A stretch of 16,348 bases of DNA from an uncultured Paracoccaceae bacterium (GTDB lineage Bacteria > Pseudomonadota > Alphaproteobacteria > Rhodobacterales > Rhodobacteraceae), in assembly GCA_937132145.1 (NCBI GenBank), contig CAKZNY010000193.1:1-16348 (forward strand), in the 5' to 3' direction. The notes under the pieces are model-generated. The model had not been told where the DNA came from. It ran no database searches and worked only from the letters and a program-made list of their open reading frames with translations. Positions 6,818 to 15,495 of the stretch are shown here, one piece after another (the first letter of the stretch is position 1; each line of letters opens with the position of its first letter). The position numbers were made by a program, and so were the translations under genes.

Positions 6818-6895
6818 ATGAGACCATTTACGCGTTCACAGACGGCTAAACAAGCACTTGCGGCACCGGATATGGCTGCAAACCAAGGGAATTGA
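6818..6895 (+). CDS. 25-residue upstream ORF in secA leader
   Basis: An ATG at 6818 opens a 25-codon frame ending in TGA at 6893-6895, 50 bases before the secA ATG and downstream of the probable secA promoter. The peptide is hydrophilic. It starts MRPFTRSQTAKQ, continues through Ala-Leu-Ala-Ala-Pro-Asp, and ends Asn-Gln-Gly-Asn. A weak AGG lies seven to eight bases upstream. SecM in gammaproteobacteria shows that secA can be controlled by an upstream peptide, but this one has no signal sequence and no arrest motif that I recognise. It may be a leader peptide or a chance ORF. Confidence 0.25.
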   Translation: MRPFTRSQTAKQALAAPDMAANQGN

Positions 6896-6945
6896 ATAGT
6901 TCGGCGGGATAACGCGGACATGACAGGAAGAAAGACGGGTATTTA

Positions 6946-9678
6946 ATGCTGGGTATAGGCGCAATTGCTAAAAAAGTTTTTGGCACACCAAATGATCGCA
7001 AAATCAAAGCGACGCAGCCGCTTGTTGATAAAATCAACGCATTGGAGCCTGAATTTCAGGCATTGTCTGACGAAGGCATCAAAGCCAAGACACAAGAGTT
7101 CAAAGACCGCCTTGCCGCGGGTGAAAGCCTTGACGACCTGCTGCCCGAAGCCTTCGCCAATGCCCGCGAAGCTGCCGTGCGGGCCTTGGGCATGCGCCCG
7201 TTTGATGTGCAACTTATGGGCGGGATATTTCTGCACGATGGCAGCATCGCGGAAATGAAAACCGGCGAGGGTAAAACCCTGATGGCGACCCTGCCTGTCT
7301 ACCTTAACGCCCTAACGGGGCGCGGTGTGCACGTGGTTACCGTCAACGATTATCTGGCCAAACGCGACGCGGACTGGATGGGGGTCGTTTATACCTTCCT
7401 CGGGCTGACCTACGGCGTGGCCATCCCCGGCATGCAGGAATCCGAGAAGAAGCTCGCCTATGACGCGGATGTCACCTACGCCACTAATAACGAGCTGGGG
7501 TTTGATTACCTGCGCGACAACATGCGCTCCGATCTAAAGCAAATCCTGCAACGTGACCATTATTTCGCAATCGTGGACGAGGTCGACTCGATCCTTATCG
7601 ACGAAGCCCGAACCCCGCTGATTATTTCCGGCCCGACCGAGGAAAAATCGGAGCTGTATATCACCATCAACAAACTGGTTCCCTCGCTGTCCGAAGAACA
7701 CTTCGAGTTGGACGAGAAAAGCCGCCAAGCCACCCTGACCGACGAAGGTATTGACGAGATCGAGGGCAAGCTCCACGACGCTGGTCTGCTGCCCGAAGGC
7801 CAGTCCCTGTACGATCCTGAAAGTGCCACGCTGGTACACCACGTCAATCAGGCGCTGCTGGCTAACAAGTTGTTTGTCAAGGATAAAGACTACATCCTCA
7901 AAGGTCAGGACGTTATGCTGATCGACGAATTCACAGGCCGTATGATGACGGGTCGCCGCCTGTCCAACGGCTTGCACCAAGCACTTGAAGCCAAAGAGGG
8001 CGTGCCCATCCAGCCCGAAAACGTGACGCTGGCATCGGTGACCTTCCAGAACTACTTCCGCCTTTACGAAAAGCTGTCCGGCATGACCGGAACCGCGCTG
8101 ACCGAAGAAGAAGAATTCATGGACATCTACGGCCTCGGTGTGGTCGAGGTTCCAACCAACATGCCGATCACACGTGAGGACGAAGACGACCGCGTTTACC
8201 GCTCCACCAAAGAAAAACAGATCGCGATTGTCGAGATCATCAAAGAGACACACGCGAAGGGTCAACCGATGCTGGTTGGCACCACCTCGATCGAAAAATC
8301 CGAACTGATTTCGACGTTGCTGAAGGACGCTGGCGTGCCGCACAACGTACTGAACGCCCGTTACCACGAAAAAGAAGCCGAGATCATCGCCATGGCCGGT
8401 GTGCCGGGTGCTGTCACCATCGCCACCAACATGGCTGGTCGCGGAACCGACATTCAACTGGGCGGCAACCTCGATATGCGAGTCGCTGATGAAGTTGCAA
8501 AGGTTGGCGAAGGGGCCGATGCCGACGCCATCCGCGAACGTCTGGCCCCCGAAGTGTCCGAGGGCAAAGCCAAGGCACTCGAAGCCGGCGGCCTATTCGT
8601 TCTGGCAACCGAGCGCCACGAGAGCCGCCGCATCGACAACCAGCTACGCGGTCGCTCGGGCCGTCAGGGCGATCCGGGTCGTACCGTGTTCTTCCTGTCC
8701 CTAGAAGACGATTTGATGCGGATTTTCGGGTCCGACCGTTTGGACAAAATGCTGGACAAACTGGGTATGGAAGAGGGCGAGGCCATCATCCACCCATGGG
8801 TAAACAAGGCACTGGAACGCGCGCAAGGCAAGGTCGAGGCCCGCAACTTTGACATGCGTAAAAACGTGTTGAAATACGACGATGTGATGAACCAGCAGCG
8901 GAAAATGATCTTCTCGCAGCGCCGTGACATTATGGAATCGGCCGACGAATCCGAAACAACCCGCGAGATGCGGCACGACGTGATTGATGACTTGGTCAAC
9001 GATCATATCCCGCCCAAAGCCTATCCTGATCAATGGGATACCAAGGGTTTGCAGGAAAAGATTCACAAGAACTTCGCTTTGGACCTGCCCGTCGCAGATT
9101 GGGCCGCCGAAGAAGGCGTGGACGAAGAAATCGTCACAGATCGCCTTTACGCCGAAGTAGACAAAGCCATGGCGCAGAAGGCCGTAAAATACGGCGTAAG
9201 CACCATGCGTCAGGTCGAGAAACAAATCCTGCTGCAAAGCATCGACAAAAGCTGGCGCGAGCATCTGTTGACGATGGAGCACCTGCGCTCGGTCGTTGGT
9301 CTTCGCGGCTATGCCCAGCGCGACCCGCTAAACGAGTATAAAACCGAAGCCTTCACCCTGTTTGAAGGCCTGCTAAACGACCTGCGCGCAACCGTGACCA
9401 CCCAGTTGGCCCACGTCCAGATTATGACGCAGGAAGAACAACAGGCAATGATCGCGCAAATGCAAGCCGCAGCGGCAGCACAGCAACAGGCGGCGGCTGG
9501 CGGGACCTCGCCGACGGCACCAAGCGGGAACGCGCCGAGACCAGCAACACCAAATCCGGCCAGTTTGGCGCGGGGCATTGACCCGAATAACCCCGAAACA
9601 TGGAAAAATCTGGGCCGTAACGAACCATGCCCATGCGGCTCCGGCAAGAAATACAAACACTGCCACGGCAAGGCGTAA
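6946..9678 (+). CDS. secA: Preprotein translocase ATPase SecA
   Basis: SecA is the motor that drives unfolded preproteins through SecYEG by ATP hydrolysis. The 910-residue length is normal for alphaproteobacteria. Visible features in order are Walker A in [10 protein letters not shown] (103-112), the DEAD-type motif DEVD (211-214) followed by [15 protein letters not shown], the preprotein cross-linking region, TNMAGRGTD (494-502) and the arginine-finger helicase motif [18 protein letters not shown] (558-575). A Gln/Ala-rich linker (about 840-858) leads to the C-terminal SecB/lipid-binding zinc site [13 protein letters not shown] (895-907), with Cys895, Cys897, Cys906 and His907. The zinc tail suggests SecB-dependent targeting. 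The ribosome site is poor (ACGGG six bases before the ATG). It has its own promoter and is divergent from the periplasmic isomerase. Confidence 0.99.
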   Translation: MLGIGAIAKKVFGTPNDRKIKATQPLVDKINALEPEFQALSDEGIKAKTQEFKDRLAAGESLDDLLPEAFANAREAAVRALGMRPFDVQLMGGIFLHDGSIAEMKTGEGKTLMATLPVYLNALTGRGVHVVTVNDYLAKRDADWMGVVYTFLGLTYGVAIPGMQESEKKLAYDADVTYATNNELGFDYLRDNMRSDLKQILQRDHYFAIVDEVDSILIDEARTPLIISGPTEEKSELYITINKLVPSLSEEHFELDEKSRQATLTDEGIDEIEGKLHDAGLLPEGQSLYDPESATLVHHVNQALLANKLFVKDKDYILKGQDVMLIDEFTGRMMTGRRLSNGLHQALEAKEGVPIQPENVTLASVTFQNYFRLYEKLSGMTGTALTEEEEFMDIYGLGVVEVPTNMPITREDEDDRVYRSTKEKQIAIVEIIKETHAKGQPMLVGTTSIEKSELISTLLKDAGVPHNVLNARYHEKEAEIIAMAGVPGAVTIATNMAGRGTDIQLGGNLDMRVADEVAKVGEGADADAIRERLAPEVSEGKAKALEAGGLFVLATERHESRRIDNQLRGRSGRQGDPGRTVFFLSLEDDLMRIFGSDRLDKMLDKLGMEEGEAIIHPWVNKALERAQGKVEARNFDMRKNVLKYDDVMNQQRKMIFSQRRDIMESADESETTREMRHDVIDDLVNDHIPPKAYPDQWDTKGLQEKIHKNFALDLPVADWAAEEGVDEEIVTDRLYAEVDKAMAQKAVKYGVSTMRQVEKQILLQSIDKSWREHLLTMEHLRSVVGLRGYAQRDPLNEYKTEAFTLFEGLLNDLRATVTTQLAHVQIMTQEEQQAMIAQMQAAAAAQQQAAAGGTSPTAPSGNAPRPATPNPASLARGIDPNNPETWKNLGRNEPCPCGSGKKYKHCHGKA

Positions 9679-9999
9679 AAACGGCTAAAGTGATTCGTGA
9701 GATTCGCAGTTGAATTTCATATAGTTATGCAGAAAAGTTAAGACTGTTACTTAAGGATGTATTGGATTGCACGTTAGAGATGTGCCCCTTTTAAGAAGAA
9801 GCCCCTACATATGGCGATTCACGGCTCGGTAATTCGCAAATGTTGGGGTGTGTTGCACTATTATCTCAAACTTTAACCATCGTGCCACAATTATGTGCAC
9901 TTTGCCGAGTATTAGACTAAAGTGGCCTTTGTATTATTAAGTATTATTAATTCGTATCCCAGTACCCTTTCGTAAAATTTGTATAGGTATAGGTGCGTC
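9679..9999. other. AT-rich intergenic region
   Basis: About 320 bases lie between secA and the next gene, clearly more AT-rich than their surroundings. I find no convincing intrinsic terminator for secA. The best stem, TTAAG (9738-9742) with CTTAA (9750-9754), is short and AT-only. There is a TTAACCAT octamer at 9873-9880, a form known as a CtrA half-site. A near-palindrome CACAATTATGTG sits about ten bases further on. A tandem repeat lies at 9931-9950. No good promoter can be fixed, and I see no gene on either strand. Confidence 0.5.
9931..9950. repeat. Two exact tandem copies of GTATTATTAA
   Basis: The decamer GTATTATTAA occurs twice head to tail, 50 bases before the TTG start of the next gene. 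It creates TTAA-N6-TTAA, one base short of the canonical CtrA spacing. It could be a binding site for a regulator or a slippage product. Confidence 0.5.
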
Positions 10000-12330
10000 T
10001 TGTTCTCCAACGATCGTTTCATGACTATGGCTACTGGGCTTGTGTTGGCAATCGCTGTCGGCACTATGGCGCAGAATAGCCAGTCTTTGATTGCGTTTTT
10101 CACCGGTGAGGATATTTCCATCGGCCACGACGACCAATACACGATCCGCGCCGGTAAAGATCAGGCGCTGGATGTCCTTGCAAACGATTCACAATCCGGA
10201 AACATTTCGATCATCGGGCAGCCTGCCTGTGGCACGGTCCGCGCAGGAGTTGGCGAAACGCTTGAATTCATCAATTCCGGCAGTTGTTCAGGCGAAGTGA
10301 AATTCACATATTGCGTTCCCGCCGAAGGAAGGTGTGAAGAATTTGAAGTTACGCTTAACGTAATCAATGTCCCGAATGCCATTCCGGCTGCGGATACACA
10401 GGTCGCATCGGCGGTATTGCAATCTGCTGAGCGCACCCTTGCGCCCACCACCAACGGGCCGCAATCATACGCCCAAGGTGATCGCCTGACACCCGGCCAA
10501 ATTCTGCTTACCGACGACAATAATGACGTGGCGATTTCAGGTTTTGGCGCGAACAGCGGCCCGTCCCTATTCGCCCCCGACATGGAAGAGCTTATCCAGC
10601 CGCAAGAAACCGTGGCGACGCTTCGCCGTTCGGTTGAGGTGATTGCCCCTTCGCGCATCGCCCAAGATCAAAATATTCAGACACAGACCAGCGCCTCACC
10701 GACGCGGGTTGCAACCGTTACGAATACTCAGCAAGACAACATACCCCTTGGAACCGAGGCTTCGCCCGTCGTTGCGTTCTTCACACCAAGCCAGCCGCGG
10801 CTAACACGGCCCTCCATGCTAGCGCCTGTAAGAGCCACACCTGAGGCTTCGGGCGCATTTGAAAGCGCACCGGAAGTCAGCAGCCGCGCGCCGACACAAA
10901 TGGCTAGCGCGAATACTGACGAATCCGAGGTTCAGACACCCGTCATGTCCGGCTTCGGGAACGCATCCTTCACGGTGATAGCGATGCTTGTGCCATCCGC
11001 CGGTGCCGATTCGGTTAACACAGACACATCAACTGCCCCTATTGGTGACGTCTTGATTGCATCCGGGTTCGATGCTGCCCTAAGCGATGACGCCACCATA
11101 CTGGTAAACGCCGAGGCTAATCTAGGGATCAGCGATGCGCCGACAATCAGTGAAAGCCCGATTTTGACTGCGTCGGCTACTGCGCTGATCGAAGTTGCCC
11201 CCGAAGTTGTTTTCACAACGCCGAGTGGCTTCGTGCTTGAAGAAACCACAATCGATAATCTTATAGCCTCGATTTCGAGCGACACCGGATATATGGCCGC
11301 TGTCACACCGGCCAGCGATACATTTGTGACGCAATCGGCGCCTGACCTAATCGTGACCACAGAAAACAAGACGGCGAGTGTTGGGCCGATAAGTATCAAC
11401 GCGGCTGATCCAGCGGATAGCTCGGATATTGTTGTCGAAATGGCGGCACAGATTCTGCTGCCATCCCCGCGGCTCAACAATTCTCTGACGCGCTTTATCC
11501 AGTCAACACCGGAAACCGAAGCCTTGTTAAGCGACAAACTATTTGCCGCCGACCTTGAAAAATCCACGCCTCCATCGGCAGACCCAGTCAAGATTGCGTC
11601 TATTGCTCCGGTTATTGCGCCGATTGCGAATCTGAATGCAGCCCCATCGCAATGTGGTGTTCGGATGAGCGCCTCTGCCCGTCCGGGGGCTGCCATCGCA
11701 GTGTTCGTATCCTCGCGTTGTCGCGCGGGTCAGGTTGTGACGCTCTCGCATGCAGATTTCTCGTTCTCTGTTCGTGCGGATAATCGCGGCGTGTTCTCGG
11801 CAACAATTCCGGCCTTCACAAGTCTTGCGACTGTAGAAGTGGTCTTCGAAGACGGCGCAATGGCTTCGACACAAGTTACGCTTCGTGACGTATCCGATCT
11901 GGCGCGCTTGGCGATCGTCTGGTCCGCGCCTGTGAACCTCGATCTTCACGCATTCGAAGGCAACGCCAACGAAAATTCCGAGGGCCACGTTTGGGTTAAC
12001 AACCAGCGCAGCTACCGCGATACTCTAATCGGCGGCGGCGGCTTCCTTGAAACATTCGGCGACAGTTCGATCAAAGGGGGCAGTATGGCCGAGGTTTACA
12101 GCCTGCCGACCAGCCGCATCCGTCGTCAAACCTCCGTTAGCCTTGATCTGCGGATCAACAATATCGATGCGTATTGCGCCCAACCAATGGCGTTGCGCAC
12201 AATTCGATCTGAAAATGATGGCGCGGTCACAACGCGCGAGTTTAACCTGCGCCTACCACAATGTGGTTCCGCATCGGGCGGGTTGGTCTTGAAAAATTTC
12301 GTTGATAATATCGGCGTTGCCAGCAACTAA
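10000..12330 (+). CDS. Large exported/anchored two-domain protein, unknown role
   Basis: I chose the TTG at 10000 because AGGTG lies four bases upstream. The ATGs at 10021 and 10027 lack a ribosome site. This gives about 776 residues. A hydrophobic segment (about 10-27) looks like a signal anchor or signal peptide. An Ig/cadherin-like beta-domain (about 42-123) follows, with the pattern DVLANDSxSGNISI...FTYCV and four Cys. Then comes a linker of about 430 residues, Cys-free and rich in Ala, Ser, Thr and Pro, probably disordered. The C-terminal part (about 548-770) has four Cys. It contains an Ig-like carbohydrate-binding-type segment and a VWSAPVNLDLHAF stretch that resembles DUF2135/YfaP-type domains, by eye only. 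Eight paired Cys suit an oxidising compartment. It stands alone, convergent with radC. Confidence 0.8.
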   Translation: MFSNDRFMTMATGLVLAIAVGTMAQNSQSLIAFFTGEDISIGHDDQYTIRAGKDQALDVLANDSQSGNISIIGQPACGTVRAGVGETLEFINSGSCSGEVKFTYCVPAEGRCEEFEVTLNVINVPNAIPAADTQVASAVLQSAERTLAPTTNGPQSYAQGDRLTPGQILLTDDNNDVAISGFGANSGPSLFAPDMEELIQPQETVATLRRSVEVIAPSRIAQDQNIQTQTSASPTRVATVTNTQQDNIPLGTEASPVVAFFTPSQPRLTRPSMLAPVRATPEASGAFESAPEVSSRAPTQMASANTDESEVQTPVMSGFGNASFTVIAMLVPSAGADSVNTDTSTAPIGDVLIASGFDAALSDDATILVNAEANLGISDAPTISESPILTASATALIEVAPEVVFTTPSGFVLEETTIDNLIASISSDTGYMAAVTPASDTFVTQSAPDLIVTTENKTASVGPISINAADPADSSDIVVEMAAQILLPSPRLNNSLTRFIQSTPETEALLSDKLFAADLEKSTPPSADPVKIASIAPVIAPIANLNAAPSQCGVRMSASARPGAAIAVFVSSRCRAGQVVTLSHADFSFSVRADNRGVFSATIPAFTSLATVEVVFEDGAMASTQVTLRDVSDLARLAIVWSAPVNLDLHAFEGNANENSEGHVWVNNQRSYRDTLIGGGGFLETFGDSSIKGGSMAEVYSLPTSRIRRQTSVSLDLRINNIDAYCAQPMALRTIRSENDGAVTTREFNLRLPQCGSASGGLVLKNFVDNIGVASN

Positions 12331-12362
12331 GGTCAGGCCTATTAACCCTGTACCTAGCACCG

Positions 12363-13127
12363 TTACAACAACCCCAAACTGCGAAAGCTTGCATCCGTCG
12401 CTTGCCCGATAATTACGTGGTCATGCAGGGTTATGCCCAGCGCGTTCAGCGCCACGTTAACCCGCTCGGTCATCGCAATATCCGCCTCGGACGGGGTCGG
12501 ATCACCAGACGGGTGATTATGCACCAGTATCAACGCAGACGCATTCAGCTCCAACGCGCGCTTCGCCACTTCGCGCGGGTAAACCGGCACATGGTCAACC
12601 GTACCCTTGGCTTGTTCTTCGTCCGCGATCAGGATGTTTTTGCGATCCAGAAACAGAATCCGAAACTGCTCCGTCTCTCGATGCGCCATGGAGATTTTGC
12701 AATACTCCATCAGGCTAGACCAAGACGTCAGCGCATTTCGCCCCATAACCCGCGCCTGCGCAAGACGATGCGCGGCAGCCTCGACAATTTTAAGTTCCTG
12801 AATGACGGCTTCGCCAACGCCCTCGACCCCCCGCAACCGCGCGGCAGGTGCGGAAATCACACGGTTGAAGTCGCCAAATTCCGCCAGCAAGGTTTTGGCC
12901 AAAGGCTTGACATCGCGGCGTGCAATCGCGCGGAACAACAGGAGTTCGAGTAATTCATAGTCCGCCAACGCTGTGGTCCCGGCTTTCATAAACCTGTCCC
13001 GCAAGCGTTGGCGGTGATTAACGAAATGCGGTTTTCCTGGAAGGGGACGTGCAGCCGCAGTTTCGAAATTTGGTAACAATCCCGAAACCGGTGCTTCTGC
13101 AAAACAATTGTCGAACTTGTTACTCAT
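12363..13127 (-). CDS. radC: RadC family JAMM-domain protein
   Basis: The 254-residue protein has a normal RadC layout: an N-terminal helical part with a helix-hairpin-helix segment (GVEGVGEAV, about 100-108) and a C-terminal MPN/JAMM domain. The metal site motif HNHPSGDPTPSEAD (203-216) is complete with His203, His205 and Asp216. The role of RadC is unsettled. It was once tied to DNA repair, and MPN-domain relatives are linked to mobile elements and natural transformation. AAGG lies four bases before the ATG at 13127. It is last in the minus-strand set sfsA-map-radC. A CtrA-type box and a TATATT -10 lie directly upstream, so it probably also has its own promoter. Confidence 0.96.
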   Translation of the reverse strand: MSNKFDNCFAEAPVSGLLPNFETAAARPLPGKPHFVNHRQRLRDRFMKAGTTALADYELLELLLFRAIARRDVKPLAKTLLAEFGDFNRVISAPAARLRGVEGVGEAVIQELKIVEAAAHRLAQARVMGRNALTSWSSLMEYCKISMAHRETEQFRILFLDRKNILIADEEQAKGTVDHVPVYPREVAKRALELNASALILVHNHPSGDPTPSEADIAMTERVNVALNALGITLHDHVIIGQATDASFRSLGLL

Positions 13128-13144
13128 GCTACCTTAATGGCATA

Positions 13145-13166
13145 AATATAGTTAACGCTAGGTTAA
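13145..13166 (-). promoter_or_regulatory. CtrA-type box and -10 upstream of radC
   Basis: On the minus strand, TTAA-CCTAGCG-TTAAC (13166 down to 13151) matches the CtrA consensus TTAA-N7-TTAAC exactly. It is joined directly to TATATT (13150 down to 13145), a five-of-six -10 element. radC starts 17 bases after the -10. The first TTAA includes the TAA stop of map. CtrA is the response regulator that controls cell cycle, motility and gene-transfer functions in alphaproteobacteria. Its action here is inference. Confidence 0.55.
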
Positions 13167-13978
13167 TCTGCCCAAGTCGGTTGAAATTTATTTTCAGGCG
13201 ACAGCGTAAATATCTCGCAGCCTTCTTCCGTCACGCCAATAGAGTGCTCGAATTGCGCCGACAACGAGCGGTCCCGCGTCACCGCAGTCCAGTCATCCGC
13301 CAGAACTTTGGTGTCTGGTCGGCCCAGATTTACCATCGGTTCGATGGTGAAAAACATCCCCGGCTCCAACACCGGCCCCGTTCCAAACCGCCCGTAATGC
13401 AGCACATTGGGGGCCGAATGAAACACCCGCCCCAACCCATGCCCGCAAAAATCGCGCACAACAGACATCCGGTGCTTTTCAACAAACCGCTGGATCGCCG
13501 CACCAATGTCCCCGAATGTATTGCCCGGCTTTACCTGTTCAATCCCTTTGAACAACGACTCGTGCGTCACATTAATAAGACGTTCAGAACGGCGCGACAG
13601 TTTTCCAACATTGTACATCCGGCTGGTATCCCCGAACCATCCGTCCAGAATGCACGTCACATCGATGTTCAGGATGTCCTCGTCTTTCAGACGTTTGTCA
13701 GACGGGATTCCGTGACACACCACATGGTTCAGCGAAATACACGAGGCGTGCTGATATCCGCGATACCCAACCGTCGCCGAGGTTGCCCCGTTGTCTTCGA
13801 TATATTCGTGAATAAGCGTGTCCAGCTCCAACGTCGAGACGCCTACCTTCACGTGATCCCCAATCATATCCAGCGTCCGCGCCGCCAACTGACAAGACGC
13901 ACGCATGCCCTCGAAATCTGAAGGGTTATGAAGCGTAATACCGTCTTTGGTCAGACGACTCTGAGTTTGACCTTTCAT
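13163..13978 (-). CDS. map: Type I methionine aminopeptidase
   Basis: Map removes the initiator methionine from nascent proteins in the cytosol. From the ATG at 13978 it has 271 residues. The five metal ligands are all present: Asp106, Asp117, His180, Glu213 and Glu244. Their spacing (11, 63, 33, 31) is identical to that in E. coli Map. They lie in LNIDVTCILDGWFGDTS, CGHGLG, FTIEPM and FEHSIGVTE. The start is decided by a perfect AGGAGG (13992 down to 13987) eight bases upstream. The in-frame ATG at 14014 would add 12 residues and has no ribosome site. It lies 45 bases after sfsA and 35 bases before radC on the same strand. The sequence is of ordinary MetAP-Ia type without the zinc-finger N-terminus. 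Confidence 0.98.
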   Translation of the reverse strand: MKGQTQSRLTKDGITLHNPSDFEGMRASCQLAARTLDMIGDHVKVGVSTLELDTLIHEYIEDNGATSATVGYRGYQHASCISLNHVVCHGIPSDKRLKDEDILNIDVTCILDGWFGDTSRMYNVGKLSRRSERLINVTHESLFKGIEQVKPGNTFGDIGAAIQRFVEKHRMSVVRDFCGHGLGRVFHSAPNVLHYGRFGTGPVLEPGMFFTIEPMVNLGRPDTKVLADDWTAVTRDRSLSAQFEHSIGVTEEGCEIFTLSPENKFQPTWAD

Positions 13979-14023
13979 TGGCCAGACCTCCTGCTGAAAA
14001 GAATTACCATCCATATAGGCGGC

Positions 14024-14725
14024 TCAATTATAAATTGGAAGTTCTTCCATAATGTTAACGCCCAGCGCGGTTGGTTTCGTCGCGAAACATAACACCTCGA
14101 CCCCGGCAAGGCGCGCTTTAACCATCGCGCTGGCGTACTCCGCATCAATATCCGCCGCCAAAGCGAACCGCGAGCAGTCATCCCGCTGCACCAGATACAA
14201 CATCACCGCGCGGTGCCCCTCGGCCACCATCGCCGACAATTCCCGCAAATGCTTGGCCCCGCGCTTGGTGACAGAATCCGGAAACTCCGCCAAACCAGCC
14301 TGCCGACTAAGCGTCACGCTTTTCACCTCGACATAACAATCCGGCAATCCTTCGCCCTGCAACAGGAAATCAACACGGCTGGCCTCGCCGTACTTCACCT
14401 CGGCGCGCACATCACGGTAGGCTGCCAACGGCGCAATCGCCCTTGCCCGCAACGCCTCGCCAACGACCGCGTTCGCCATCGCCGTATCCACCACGACCAT
14501 CGCCCCGCCGACCTCCGCCAGCTTCCAGCTGTAGTTCAACTTGCGCTTGGGATTGTCGTTGGGTTCCAGCCAAATCACCATCCCCTCGGCTTTCATTCCC
14601 AGCATAGAACCGGGGTTCGCCACATGCGCCGTCACCTCGCGCCCATCTTCCAGCTTTACGTCCGCAAGGAAGCGCTTGTATCGTCTAAGCAACGTCGCGC
14701 GCAATAGTGGTGTGTTAAAGTCCAT
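14024..14725 (-). CDS. sfsA: SfsA family protein
   Basis: SfsA was named as a sugar fermentation stimulation protein in E. coli. The family pairs an OB-fold-like N-terminus with a PD-(D/E)XK nuclease-like C-terminal domain and probably acts on DNA, with no settled role. At 233 residues the length is usual. Landmarks are FLADVKLEDG, ANPGSMLGM, the Asp119...Glu133-x-Lys135 core in VDFLL...CYVEVKSVTL, and AEFPDSVTKRGAKHLREL. I chose the ATG at 14725, which is preceded by GGGGG five bases away. A frame from 14776 would overlap the divergent CinA-like gene and lacks a ribosome site. The gene heads the sfsA-map-radC set. Confidence 0.96.
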   Translation of the reverse strand: MDFNTPLLRATLLRRYKRFLADVKLEDGREVTAHVANPGSMLGMKAEGMVIWLEPNDNPKRKLNYSWKLAEVGGAMVVVDTAMANAVVGEALRARAIAPLAAYRDVRAEVKYGEASRVDFLLQGEGLPDCYVEVKSVTLSRQAGLAEFPDSVTKRGAKHLRELSAMVAEGHRAVMLYLVQRDDCSRFALAADIDAEYASAMVKARLAGVEVLCFATKPTALGVNIMEELPIYN

Positions 14726-14754
14726 GCCAACCCCCGTAAGACAAGGAACCATAG

Positions 14755-15483
14755 ATGCCAAATCCAACCGCCGCAATGCTGGTCATAGGGGACGAGATCC
14801 TGTCCGGCCGCACCCAAGACACCAACACCAACCACCTCGCGGTGAAGCTAACCGAGATCGGCATAGACCTACGCGAGGTCCGCGTGGTGGGCGACGAACC
14901 CGCCGATATAGTCGCCGCCGTCAACGCCTTGCGCGCGCGGTTCGTGTACGTCTTTACCAGCGGTGGTATCGGCCCAACCCACGACGACATAACCGCCGAC
15001 TGCATTGCGACGGCTTTCGGTGTCGGGATAGATGTGCGCGAAGACGCCCGCGCCATCCTCGCCACCAACTACAAGAACCCTGATAAGGAGCTGAACGAGG
15101 CCCGCCTCCGCATGGCCCGCATCCCCGACGGCGCCTCCCTGATCGACAACCCGATTTCCAAAGCCCCCGGTTTTCGCCTTGGCAACGTGCATGTAATGGC
15201 AGGCGTGCCGCTGATATTCAAATCAATGCTGGAAAGCATCCTGCCAACCCTGACCGGCGGCGAGCCGCTGTTATCGGTCACAGTGCGCATCGAGGCCCCC
15301 GAAGGCGATATCGCCGCCCACCTTGGCAAACTGGCCAAAGCCACCCCGAGCCTATCCTTCGGCTCCTACCCGTTCATCCAGAACGGCGTATTCGGCTGCA
15401 ATATCGTGGTAAGAGGGACGGATAAGGTAAAACTAAAACAAGCCGAGCAATCCCTTGCCCGACTTGTTGAGAAGTTGTCTTAG
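14755..15483 (+). CDS. CinA-type molybdopterin-binding domain protein
   Basis: The 242-residue protein has the MoCF/MoaB-Mog fold found at the N-terminus of CinA. Key motifs are VIGDEILSGRTQDTNTNHL (10-28) and TSGGIGPTHDDITAD (68-82), the ligand-binding loops of the fold. A C-terminal half of CinA COG1058 type follows (AGVPLIFKSMLESILP). The nicotinamide-nucleotide amidase (PncC) domain of full-length CinA is absent. Related stand-alone domains act in pyridine nucleotide or ADP-ribose turnover, but the substrate here is not shown. AAGGAA lies six bases before the ATG. The start codon is only 29 bases from that of divergent sfsA, and the stop is 12 bases from the end of the convergent protease gene. 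Confidence 0.92.
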   Translation: MPNPTAAMLVIGDEILSGRTQDTNTNHLAVKLTEIGIDLREVRVVGDEPADIVAAVNALRARFVYVFTSGGIGPTHDDITADCIATAFGVGIDVREDARAILATNYKNPDKELNEARLRMARIPDGASLIDNPISKAPGFRLGNVHVMAGVPLIFKSMLESILPTLTGGEPLLSVTVRIEAPEGDIAAHLGKLAKATPSLSFGSYPFIQNGVFGCNIVVRGTDKVKLKQAEQSLARLVEKLS

Positions 15484-15495
15484 TATTTGCAGGCG

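Noticed and set aside
7534..8457. 307-residue minus-strand ORF inside secA
   Set aside because: It is antisense to conserved SecA motor domains, and its Phe/Val/Gly/Gln-rich composition mirrors secA codon bias.
9738..9754. TTAAG/CTTAA stem as the secA terminator
   Set aside because: The stem is only five base pairs, all but one AT, with no T-run after it.
9937..9950. TTAA-N6-TTAA as a CtrA box
   Set aside because: The spacing is six rather than seven bases, and the motif arises from an exact tandem repeat in AT-rich DNA.
10932..11696. 254-residue minus-strand ORF within the exported protein gene
   Set aside because: It is antisense to the Ala/Ser/Thr-rich linker, whose codons give a similar low-complexity peptide on the other strand. 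No ribosome site or motif.
13049..13921. 290-residue plus-strand ORF
   Set aside because: It is antisense to map, which has all five metal ligands. The product is Arg/His-rich shadow sequence.
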